Assembly: GCA_046758085.1 (NCBI GenBank)
Contig: JBHHZP010000010.1
Coordinates: forward strand, 1-39,800
Length of the DNA stretch: 39,800 bases
Source of the DNA: VRUB01 sp046758085
Lineage (GTDB): Bacteria > Pseudomonadota > Gammaproteobacteria > Acidiferrobacterales > SPGG2
Direction: 5' to 3'
Positions 25,877 to 33,627 of the stretch are shown here, in pieces. The position numbers were made by a program, and so were the translations under genes. Position 1 is the stretch's first letter; every line of letters starts with the position of its first letter. The notes beneath the pieces are model-generated. The model saw only the letters and a program-made list of their open reading frames with translations, had not been told where the DNA came from and ran no database searches.

Positions 25877-26901
25877 GTCAAGGCTTCCTCTTTCGCTTTT
25901 GTTTTCGTTGTCAACCTTTTGACCACGCGAGATAGTGTGCCCACGAGCCCCCCGGGCAGAAACAGAACAAGGCCAATGAGAATGGCCCCGAGCGTTAATT
26001 GCCAGTACTCCGTGACAGAGATGGCATAGGCCTCGAGATAGTTATAAGCCACCGCTCCGACGATAGGACCCGAAAAATTACGAAATCCCCCAAGCACCGT
26101 GAAAAACACAATTTTGCCGGACTGCGGCCACCACAGGATGTCGGGTGTGGTGAGTCCGTTCAGCGGAACCCAGAGCACACCCGCCAGACCCGTGAACATC
26201 CCGGACACCAGGAATGCGAGCCAGCGGTATCGACGAATTCGTACCCCGAGGAAGCTTGCCCGGGTCTCGTTATCGCGAATCGCCTGGAGTGTCTTCCCGA
26301 AGGGAGAGTGGACGATCACCCACATTACGACCACACAGACGCAGAATACAACGAGGACGTAATAGTAATAAGCGTTAACGAATTTTACGTACGTTCCACT
26401 GCCGGTAAAGTCGATAAACCCACCGAGCAACGTCATTTTGCTGAACGGAACGCGGATCCCATCCGTCCCGCCCGTTATCCAGAAGAACTTGTATGCCACG
26501 GTCCACACTACCTGGGAAAGCGCCAGCGTCAAGATTGCAAAGAAAATACGGGTGTGCCGAACGCACACAACGCCGAACAGCGCCGAGACAATCGCCGTGA
26601 CCACGACACCGCCCACGATATAGAGCTCCATGGAGGAGACGCCGAGATATCGCACCATGAACGCTACCGCGTATGCGCCCAGGCCGAAGTAGGCGGAATG
26701 GCCGAATGATAGAAGGCCCGTGTAGCCCAGCAAGAGGTTGAAGCCGAGTGCGGCTATGGCAAATATAAGGCCATAGGTGAGAAGCTGAATTTGGTAGACG
26801 CCCACCACAGTGGGCACCACGAGAAGCACAACGGTAATAGGAACTGCAACGACCAATTGGCGCGCGATCGAATTCGCTTGAAGCTTGATGCCCAGCTTCA
26901 T
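25873..26901 (-). CDS. livM: Branched-chain amino acid-type ABC permease LivM (first copy)
   Basis: The 342-residue product has about nine to ten membrane helices. It carries the LivM hallmarks ALGFNLLLGYTGLLSFGHSA, the cytoplasmic coupling loop HSPFGKTLQAIRDNETRASFLG, and LPGGLVGTLSRVVKRL at the C-terminus. It overlaps livH by four bases (ATGA) and livG by four (GTGA), so the three are translated together. It differs clearly from the second LivM of this run, so the two are ancient paralogues rather than a fresh duplication. Confidence 0.9.
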   Translation of the reverse strand: MKLGIKLQANSIARQLVVAVPITVVLLVVPTVVGVYQIQLLTYGLIFAIAALGFNLLLGYTGLLSFGHSAYFGLGAYAVAFMVRYLGVSSMELYIVGGVVVTAIVSALFGVVCVRHTRIFFAILTLALSQVVWTVAYKFFWITGGTDGIRVPFSKMTLLGGFIDFTGSGTYVKFVNAYYYYVLVVFCVCVVVMWVIVHSPFGKTLQAIRDNETRASFLGVRIRRYRWLAFLVSGMFTGLAGVLWVPLNGLTTPDILWWPQSGKIVFFTVLGGFRNFSGPIVGAVAYNYLEAYAISVTEYWQLTLGAILIGLVLFLPGGLVGTLSRVVKRLTTKTKAKEEALT

Positions 26902-27776
26902 GATGGTTTTCCAAAGAGGCCGGTGGGACGTATCAATAGCACCACAGCGGCAATGAGGTAGAGCACCGCAAGTTCAAGTTCCTCGTAGAACTGAATGACT
27001 CCGGTTCTCACAAGGCTCACGATGAGTGCGCCGATCAAAGCCCCCTCCAGGCTCCCAAGACCGCCAATCACGACGACGACAAACGCGAGGATGAGGAAGT
27101 CGAGACCCATGCCGAGCACCGCCGCCTGGCTCGGAACGACGATCGCCCCACCGAGGCCCGCCATGAAGCAGCCGATTGCGAATGCCTGCATATAGACGCG
27201 CCTGACGTTTAAACCCAAAGCTGAGGCCATTCTCATATCTTGCGAAGTCGCCCGCAGCATTACACCGAACTTGGTGCGGTACACGAACGCCCAGAGACCG
27301 ACAGCGGCGATGACGCCGATTCCGATCACCACCAGATTGTATGTCGGGTACACGAAGTCCCCGACAGGAATGATTCCCAAGTCGTCGATCAGCTCGCTCG
27401 CGGAAAGAGGTGTCCCACCCCATAACAATCGGATGACGTCCTCCAGGACCAGCAGCAGACCGAAGGTAATCAGCAGCTGATACTCCTCCCGTCGCTTGTA
27501 CATGGGCCGGAGCAGCGTAGGCTCAATCACAAGGCCGGCCACGGCGACAGCGATTGCCCCGACGGGCAGCAGCAGGAAAAGTACTACGATATTCACGCTA
27601 CCCACTGCGCTTCCCACAGCCCAGGCTACTACGTAGGCGCCGAGTGCAAAAAGACTACCGTGCGCCATATTGATGATCCCCATCACGCCGAATATGAGAC
27701 TGAGACCCGCCGCGAGGAGGAACAGCACCGAAGCGTAGAATAACGAGTTCAGTACCTGGAGTACGAAGATATCCAT
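26898..27776 (-). CDS. livH: Branched-chain amino acid-type ABC permease LivH
   Basis: The 292-residue product has about eight helices and LivH signatures: LLAAGLSLIFGVMGIINMAHGSLF, the EAA-like YRTKFGVMLRATSQDMRMASALG loop, and VVVIGGLGSLEGALIGALI. It partners LivM in the membrane and is the first permease gene after the 764-residue protein gene (122 bp gap). UrtB of the urea transporter is a related alternative. The ligand is unassigned. Confidence 0.9.
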   Translation of the reverse strand: MDIFVLQVLNSLFYASVLFLLAAGLSLIFGVMGIINMAHGSLFALGAYVVAWAVGSAVGSVNIVVLFLLLPVGAIAVAVAGLVIEPTLLRPMYKRREEYQLLITFGLLLVLEDVIRLLWGGTPLSASELIDDLGIIPVGDFVYPTYNLVVIGIGVIAAVGLWAFVYRTKFGVMLRATSQDMRMASALGLNVRRVYMQAFAIGCFMAGLGGAIVVPSQAAVLGMGLDFLILAFVVVVIGGLGSLEGALIGALIVSLVRTGVIQFYEELELAVLYLIAAVVLLIRPTGLFGKPS

Positions 27777-27898
27777 GGGTTTCGACCTTTAGTAAATCCT
27801 CCCAGTACCTTTGTCATACTTCTTGGAAAACGAGGGCGTCGCAAGCATAAGGTATTAATATACAAGCCTGCAAGCCTGGACTCGGCCTTCTCGGCAAC

Positions 27899-30193
27899 TC
27901 AGGATCCGGCGACCTCAAAGCTAAAATTTCTTGCCGGCGGACGGATGGCGTTGCCGTCAAGATATATGCCTACCAGAAACGTGTACCGGCCAGGAGGCAA
28001 ACTTTGGGGGAGGTCTGCGACAAAGCGGCCATCATCTTTCATGCTTGCTGTACTGGCTTTTACCACGGAACCGTCAGGTCCCAACACGAGATAACGGGAA
28101 TCGGGACGAATCAGGTAGAGTCCTCGCATCGCTACTCGCTTCAAGCGCTCCCGTAGCTTTATATAACTTCGTTGTTCCTGGATTACCCTTTCGACATCTA
28201 CATAGACGAGAACTCGATTAGCGTCCCGTTTCAAATTTGTGATAATTGCCCGAGGTGGATAGGCATAATGATTGAAACTGCCGACCCCATGAGGATAAGT
28301 CAATTCCCTAACCACCTCGAGCACTGTCGAGTTCTCTGACCACTTCGTGAGTCGATACGGGCCGTTAGTCACAAGAAAGTGGCCATGCTCTTCGGAAAAC
28401 TTCTTGAGAGCACGCCAGCGCAAACGTGCGGCTTCAGCGCTCACACGGTCTTCTAACACAGCGGGACGGTAACCGTCTCGCTCAAACCCATCGACCAACT
28501 TGCTCAACCTCGCGTGCATTGATCGATCCCGTGCAAGATCCAGCCATCCTACTCCTCGGCGTTCGGCCTCCTCCTTCGAGAAGGCCGCAAGGCCACGCTG
28601 CACGGCTTCCTCCATGAGCACCAAAACATGCCAAGGAACTGTGCTCCATGGAGGTGCCAGTGCCGCTGTCTGCATCGAGTCTGGGGCCACATGGTTCACG
28701 TAGACCTCGACAACGGGCGTCTGTTGGCGCACCTTGATGTCGGCGGTGATCTCTTTTATTGTCTGTTCCACACGCACCACCCGCACCCCCACGAGTCGCT
28801 CGCGCATCAAGACAGTGGCAGCTTCGATCGCCGGATCATAGGCACGATCGTTATTGCCGGCTTTGACGCCCCATCGATACGCGAAGACATAGGGATACAG
28901 GAAATCGGTGATCTCCGATTCGGTACCGTCATGGAACAGCGAAGCCGAGACTCGATAGATGATCTTCGCAGTACTGACCTTTCCTCTGCCTACGGCTTGA
29001 AGCACGCCGGTCCCAGGCTGCGGGATCACCGCGACGGCTGGTACTTTGAAATTTCCAGAGCGGGCTGCCCCGGCAATGTCGGGAGTAGTCCGGTTTGGGA
29101 TCCAGCTGTCGTTATATGGCAGCGGTAACAGTGCAGCATCGCCTAGAGTGGACCAAACGAATCGCCCCCAAGGATCCGTAAAACCGGCAATGGGATTCCA
29201 GGCCGTTTCAGGTTTGTCCTTGGTCCCGAGTCGAAGCCAGCCATTCCAGGGAAAGTCTTTGAGTTTCACTGTCCGGATGAAAACGGGTGAGTTCAACCCC
29301 AGCTGAGAGTCGAATGCGATATTTTCGACACCCGAAAAACTATCGTTGTAGTACTCCTGTCTTACCGTGTAGCCAATGACTGCCCGGTCGCAGTTTCTTG
29401 TGAGACTTGCGACCAGGCGCCGCTCATTGTCGAGCTGTTCCCTTAGGTCGGCGTAGTCACCTCCCGTGAGTCGTCGATAGAACATACGGGCTATCCATTT
29501 TTGCTGTGGATCGTCGATCGCCGGCGCCAGCAAATGGTAGGCGTGAAACCATCCCTCTTTCATCCAAGGGGGGTCGAGCCACCCATTCAAAGGAGCACCC
29601 GAGCTGGACATCAGCCGGCTCACCGGCACCTCCTCCAGGCTGACATCCCAGTTGTCCTGGTCCAACTGCCAGCGGGATTGGACGAGCGCCTGTGCCCGGC
29701 TGCCTTTCGTGCGAAATTTCAAGGCTGGGTTCATCGTCGCTGCAGCTCCCACCTTCGCCTTGGCTTGTTCGATCCGGTCCAGGTGCTGCAGATAGTCCGC
29801 ATGGTAGGGGGTGATCGGGTAAGGATGCACAATGATGTCCGTTGGCCGCTGTGCGAGCGCAGTGAGGACGTGGTGTACCATGGCACAGCGACGCGTCGCC
29901 TGCTTGAATTTTCCAGAGGCAGGGTTGAACGTAAGTACTAGGAACGCGTCCAGCGACTTGACTGCTTTCAGGGCCTCCGGGATGTCTCCCGCAAAGTGCG
30001 GTGCCGAGCCGACATAGGCGTGCAGCGCATTTTTTTCCAATTGAACGGCTGCCGAAGTTGGGTCTATGGTCTCGATCGCAATCTTGTGCGGGTAAAAAGA
30101 GGGGATATGCGTCGCCGCGTGCCCAGCGCGGGCGGGTCCTGCTGCCAGCAACATACTGATACACAGCGGAGCGACAACGGCGAAACGTTTCAT
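27899..30193 (-). CDS. Large exported two-domain protein (novel N-domain plus solute-binding-like C-domain)
   Basis: Function unknown. I start it at the ATG at 30193, giving 764 residues with a clear signal peptide (MKRFAVVAPLCISML, cleavage near ARAG); twelve upstream codons are open but would spoil the signal. Residues 30-370 are homologous to the whole 380-residue protein at 20174-21316, including the Cys pair (103, 268), HPYP-x2-P-x-HADYL (His123, His131) and PWNGWLRLG. Residues about 382-764 are homologous to the C-terminal domain of the 917-residue protein: FHDGT (420), FAYRWG, APPWSTVPWH (513-522), GHFLVTNGPY (604-613) and PPGRYTFLVGIYLDGN. That domain looks distantly SBP_bac_5-like. 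It has no membrane helices beyond the signal. It lies between the Tat-type binding protein and livH, so a role in capture or presentation of the ligand is plausible. Confidence 0.8.
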   Translation of the reverse strand: MKRFAVVAPLCISMLLAAGPARAGHAATHIPSFYPHKIAIETIDPTSAAVQLEKNALHAYVGSAPHFAGDIPEALKAVKSLDAFLVLTFNPASGKFKQATRRCAMVHHVLTALAQRPTDIIVHPYPITPYHADYLQHLDRIEQAKAKVGAAATMNPALKFRTKGSRAQALVQSRWQLDQDNWDVSLEEVPVSRLMSSSGAPLNGWLDPPWMKEGWFHAYHLLAPAIDDPQQKWIARMFYRRLTGGDYADLREQLDNERRLVASLTRNCDRAVIGYTVRQEYYNDSFSGVENIAFDSQLGLNSPVFIRTVKLKDFPWNGWLRLGTKDKPETAWNPIAGFTDPWGRFVWSTLGDAALLPLPYNDSWIPNRTTPDIAGAARSGNFKVPAVAVIPQPGTGVLQAVGRGKVSTAKIIYRVSASLFHDGTESEITDFLYPYVFAYRWGVKAGNNDRAYDPAIEAATVLMRERLVGVRVVRVEQTIKEITADIKVRQQTPVVEVYVNHVAPDSMQTAALAPPWSTVPWHVLVLMEEAVQRGLAAFSKEEAERRGVGWLDLARDRSMHARLSKLVDGFERDGYRPAVLEDRVSAEAARLRWRALKKFSEEHGHFLVTNGPYRLTKWSENSTVLEVVRELTYPHGVGSFNHYAYPPRAIITNLKRDANRVLVYVDVERVIQEQRSYIKLRERLKRVAMRGLYLIRPDSRYLVLGPDGSVVKASTASMKDDGRFVADLPQSLPPGRYTFLVGIYLDGNAIRPPARNFSFEVAGS

Positions 30194-30283
30194 AGTTCTC
30201 GATTGAGCGGGTCCACGGCAAGGAGACACAAACGTCGTGTCTGGTTTCTTCGTATTTTTTAGCCGCGCATCGTGCGCACCTTT

Positions 30284-30315
30284 GGAGCGGCCGTGTTCTT
30301 ACGCACGGCCGCTCC
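30284..30315. promoter_or_regulatory. 12-bp GC-rich stem-loop between binding-protein gene and the rest of the run
   Basis: GGAGCGGCCGTG (30284-30295) pairs perfectly with CACGGCCGCTCC (30304-30315) around an 8-base loop. It lies between the stop of the Tat-exported binding protein (30341) and the start of the 764-residue protein (30193). No T-run follows on the minus strand, so it is more like an mRNA-stabilising or attenuating stem than a full terminator. Such a stem would let the binding protein be made in excess over downstream subunits. Confidence 0.5.
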
Positions 30316-30340
30316 CCGAGAGAAAACGCGCAAGCTAACT

Positions 30341-31750
30341 TCAGGCTTTGGGCCAGGTAGTCTTCATCCAGTTAGCCGCTGCGGTCGACTCGTTATGGCC
30401 CTGGCCCGGCTTTGGCCACTCGGGCGGCGCTGTGATGTTGCGTATGGGAATGGACATAATGGAGTTAGGATCCCAAACCGGGAACGGGTACTCCGGGACG
30501 TTCTTGCTCAACCCGATCACCGTATCCTTGTATCCCTGGTGGTTGTCGGGCCGGATATAGATGTATCCCGCCGGCGAATCCAATCCCATCCCCTCGAGCA
30601 TGGCGATGATCGCCTCGTCGTCCGGCCAGCCTCCCACCAGCTGGTTGGCCTTCTCTACCGCCGCCTTGTAGAAGTAGAGCGCCGTGTAGCCACCGTCGGA
30701 CTCGAAGCTCGGGTACTCCTTCCAGCGCTTGTGATAGCGCTCAACAAACCCGGTGTTGATGGGCCAACGATCACCGGGCGGGTAGAGGAAATGATAGTTG
30801 GCGTGGACCCCGGCGAGTACGCCCTCGGGGTGATCCTTGCCGATCGCGTGCGGGACCCCGCCGAAGGCCAGCGTTGTGGCGACCTTCATCTTGTCGAAAA
30901 GCCCTAAACGAAGGGCCTGCTTGTAGAATGCCACATAGTCTCCCCCCCACAGACCGACGATCAGCAGGTCCGGCTTGGCGGCGAGAAGCTTCGTGATATG
31001 AGGCGTGAAGTCGGTGGTGAACAGCTTTGGCCAGGCCTCAGCGACAACCTCGGTCCCGGGTACCAGGCTCTGCATGGCCAGAGTGAAGTGCTCGTGAACG
31101 TTGCGGCCGTAACTGTAGTCCGGCTGGATGGAGGCGATCTTACGCACGTCCGGCCACGCCGTCGCCGCACCAACCGCGGCCGTCACGCCGTCTGCCGACT
31201 GAATGTTGGTCACCCGAAACACGAACTTCGGATTGGGAACCGCTTTGTCGAACAGAAAGTCCGTGCATCCGTCGTTGAACAGGGTGAGCACTCCAAGCTC
31301 CTCGGCCACCGGCCCCAACGCAGGGGTGTTACCGCTGGAGATGACCCCGGTGAAGAGATCAATGTTCTCCGACAGTTTCATGCGTCGGAGCTCTTTGACA
31401 TTGGCGTCGGTACCGGCCGCCTCATCGGCGGTGATGGTCTCGATCTGGCGCTTACCCAGCAGTCCGCCAGCGGCGTTAATCTCCTCAGCCGCGAGGATGT
31501 GTCCTCTTAATCCCGGTCCGCCCAGTATTTCGGCCGGGCCTGTTTGAAACGTAATATGGCCGGTCTTGATTCGTTTGCTAGGGATGCTTCCCTTGGGTTT
31601 CATGGCGGCCTGAGCCGGGCGGGGACCTGCCAAATAACCTGCTGTCCCGACGCCGGCGGCGCCCAGGCCGGCGGCGCCCACCGTCACGCCCATTTGTTTC
31701 AGAAAATCCCGACGGCTTACTGGCTTGTCTTGCTTCTCTTGCTTGCCCAT
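30341..31750 (-). CDS. Tat-exported type-1 ABC substrate-binding protein (LivJ/AmiC/UrtA-like)
   Basis: I start it at the ATG at 31750, preceded by AGGAGG, giving 469 residues. The N-terminus has the twin-arginine motif SRRDFLK (12-18) followed by a glycine/alanine-rich hydrophobic stretch, so it is folded before export. The mature part is a type-1 periplasmic receptor: INAAGGLLGKRQIE, GVISSGNTPALGPVAEE, YSYGRNVHEHF, and GGDYVAFYKQALRLG. Aromatic residues are frequent (for example HANYHFLYPPGDRW). It heads the long minus-strand run and is the likely receptor for livHMGF. The substrate cannot be told; amides, urea-like compounds, aromatic or hydroxy acids are possible. Confidence 0.87.
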   Translation of the reverse strand: MGKQEKQDKPVSRRDFLKQMGVTVGAAGLGAAGVGTAGYLAGPRPAQAAMKPKGSIPSKRIKTGHITFQTGPAEILGGPGLRGHILAAEEINAAGGLLGKRQIETITADEAAGTDANVKELRRMKLSENIDLFTGVISSGNTPALGPVAEELGVLTLFNDGCTDFLFDKAVPNPKFVFRVTNIQSADGVTAAVGAATAWPDVRKIASIQPDYSYGRNVHEHFTLAMQSLVPGTEVVAEAWPKLFTTDFTPHITKLLAAKPDLLIVGLWGGDYVAFYKQALRLGLFDKMKVATTLAFGGVPHAIGKDHPEGVLAGVHANYHFLYPPGDRWPINTGFVERYHKRWKEYPSFESDGGYTALYFYKAAVEKANQLVGGWPDDEAIIAMLEGMGLDSPAGYIYIRPDNHQGYKDTVIGLSKNVPEYPFPVWDPNSIMSIPIRNITAPPEWPKPGQGHNESTAAANWMKTTWPKA

Positions 31751-32156
31751 AACACCCTCCTTCACTTGTGGATGTAATAGATTGCCTCGTTGCTCGGAGG
31801 CAGAGCCTCTTGTTCTTGTCGGAGGCAGAGCCTCTGTTCTTTAGCGACTTGGCACGAAATTAATATACTCTTATTCGACAAAACAATAAATGCAAATCCG
31901 ACCCAAGTCCGCGCATCGTGACAGCCGGGGCGGGCGTGTGCCAATTCTGGAATGGGCCGCCCCATCCAGTCGTCTCGCATTAGCGTGGCGGGTGTTTGCA
32001 CCACGGCCCCGTGCGGTTTGCCCTAGCGTATTCCCCTTGCCATGGGTCCCGCATCGGCTTAGCTGCGTCTGCATCGGCACAAGCGGGCTAGGCTTGTTCG
32101 CCCAAATACACGACAATATGCAGGTCACCTGCGTGATCATGGCTCCACGGGGCACG
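31751..32156. promoter_or_regulatory. 406-bp divergent intergenic region with tandem palindromes
   Basis: This gap separates the minus-strand binding-protein gene from the plus-strand transhydrogenase gene and must hold promoters for both. It contains two tandem copies of CGGAGGCAGAGCCTCT (31795-31810 and 31820-31835), 25 bp apart, each with the dyad GAGGC-AGA-GCCTC. An AT-rich patch follows at 31856-31890. The open frame from 31890 in register with the transhydrogenase gene has no family-like sequence, so I leave it as noncoding leader. I cannot place -35/-10 boxes with confidence. Confidence 0.5.
31795..31835. repeat. Two tandem 16-bp palindrome-containing repeats
   Basis: CGGAGGCAGAGCCTCT occurs at 31795-31810 and again at 31820-31835, with a similar spacer (TGTTCTTGT, then GTTCTTTAG). 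Each copy is a near-perfect dyad. They could be paired operator sites for the divergent genes or two copies of a dispersed palindrome. Confidence 0.6.
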
Positions 32157-33464
32157 ATGGGTTGCTGTCACTACTACGAATTTGTTGAAGGCAATGAATC
32201 CGTGTTTGCGGTAGATCCTACCGCGATCCGATTCGGGCCTGGGGTTTTACGGGAGATCGGGCATGATGCACAGCACCTCGGTCTGGAGCGCGTGGCGCTG
32301 TTCACGGACCGAACGGTCACAGAGCTTGAGCCAGTCGCTGTCGCGACCCAGGCACTGCGTGCGGCCGGTGTTGACGTGGTGTTGTATGATGAGGTCCGCG
32401 TTGAGCCCACGGACCAATCTTTTATGGCCGCTACCCGCTTTGCCTCAGAGGGGAAATTTGACGGTTTCGTGTCCGTCGGCGGCGGATCGGTTATCGACAC
32501 GTGCAAGGCGGCCGACCTGTACTCGAGCAATCCGGCCGAGTTCCTGGCCTATGTCAATGCCCCCATCGGTGAGGCGCGGCCGGTCCCGGGCCCGCTCAAG
32601 CCCCATATCGCCTGCCCCACCACATCGGGGACCGGGAGTGAGTGCACCGGCATCGCGGTGTTCGACCTGCTATCGAGGCAGGTCAAGACCGGGATCGCGC
32701 ATCGTGCACTGCGCCCCACACTAAGCCTGGTTGACCCCACCGTAACTTACACGCTTCCGGCAAATGTTGTCGCCGCAAGCGGCTTCGATGTCTTGAGTCA
32801 TGCGCTCGAATCATACACGGCGCTGCCCTTTACCCGGCGTGCCCACCCCGATCAGCCGCAGCTCAGACCCATGAGTCAGGGCGCGAATCCCTACAGCGAT
32901 GTCGGTTGCATCGAGGCGTTACGCCGGACCGGCCGTTACCTGGCGCGCGCGGTCGAAGATGCGCACGATCACGAGGCGCGCGAGGGTATGATGTTTGCCG
33001 CCACGCTGGCCGGCATCGCCTTCGGTAACTCGGGCGTGCACATCCCGCATGGCATGTCTTACTCGGTGGCGGGCCTCATTCGCGACTTCCGTCCTGCTGG
33101 CTACCCGCAGGAGGAGCCTATTTGTCCCCATGGTATGTCCGTGATCGTGAATGCCCCCGCTGCGTTTCGCTTCACCGCCCACGCGTGCCCGAAGCGCCAC
33201 CTGGAGGCCGCGGCGTGCCTCGGGGCTGATGTGAGCGATGCGGCCCCGGCTGAGGCCGGCGAGGCGCTGGCGTCCCACCTTGTAGGCATGATGCGGCAAA
33301 CGGGGGTGCCCAACGGAATCTCCGGGGTGGGCTACGATGAGACGGACGTCGCGAGCCTTGCCGGGGGTGCCGCCGCACAACAGCGGCTGCTAAAGAATGC
33401 GCCAGTGGATGTAAGCGAGCAGGATCTGCAAGCGATTTATCGGGCGGCATTGGCTTACTGGTAG
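32157..33464 (+). CDS. Hydroxyacid-oxoacid transhydrogenase (iron-containing ADH family)
   Basis: HOT enzymes oxidise 4-hydroxybutyrate to succinate semialdehyde while reducing 2-oxoglutarate to D-2-hydroxyglutarate, using bound nicotinamide. I chose the ATG at 32157 (MGCCHYYEF), giving 435 residues; an ATG at 32139 is possible. Motifs: SVGGGSVIDTCKAADLY (dinucleotide loop), CPTTSGTGSECTGIAVFD, and metal-binding Asp/His in ASGFDVLSHALESY and NSGVHIPHGMSYSVAG. The residues after LSHALESY include the long insertion PFTRRAHPDQPQLRPMSQG, typical of the ADHFE1/HOT branch rather than simple Fe-ADHs. The next gene encodes succinate-semialdehyde dehydrogenase, which supports the assignment. Confidence 0.85.
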   Translation: MGCCHYYEFVEGNESVFAVDPTAIRFGPGVLREIGHDAQHLGLERVALFTDRTVTELEPVAVATQALRAAGVDVVLYDEVRVEPTDQSFMAATRFASEGKFDGFVSVGGGSVIDTCKAADLYSSNPAEFLAYVNAPIGEARPVPGPLKPHIACPTTSGTGSECTGIAVFDLLSRQVKTGIAHRALRPTLSLVDPTVTYTLPANVVAASGFDVLSHALESYTALPFTRRAHPDQPQLRPMSQGANPYSDVGCIEALRRTGRYLARAVEDAHDHEAREGMMFAATLAGIAFGNSGVHIPHGMSYSVAGLIRDFRPAGYPQEEPICPHGMSVIVNAPAAFRFTAHACPKRHLEAAACLGADVSDAAPAEAGEALASHLVGMMRQTGVPNGISGVGYDETDVASLAGGAAAQQRLLKNAPVDVSEQDLQAIYRAALAYW

Positions 33465-33627
33465 CATGCCGCCTGCGCGCGCATAATTAACAGGGTGCCG
33501 AATCTTCTTAATGGCCCCGGCGGTCGAAGCCGCTGACCTGACACATACTCGAAGCCGGTGGGCACGCTCTCGCCAGAGCTTGCAAGAACAGTGGTTTTGA
33601 ATTGGTAAAAGCAGCTGGAGAACATTT

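Noticed and set aside
31849..31866. Sigma-54-like promoter (TGGCACG)
   Set aside because: The -24-like box is good, but the matching GC of the -12 box is missing at the required distance.
31890..32156. In-frame N-terminal extension of the transhydrogenase
   Set aside because: The extra 89 residues do not resemble the family, while the MGCCHYYEF start fits the usual beginning of HOT proteins.
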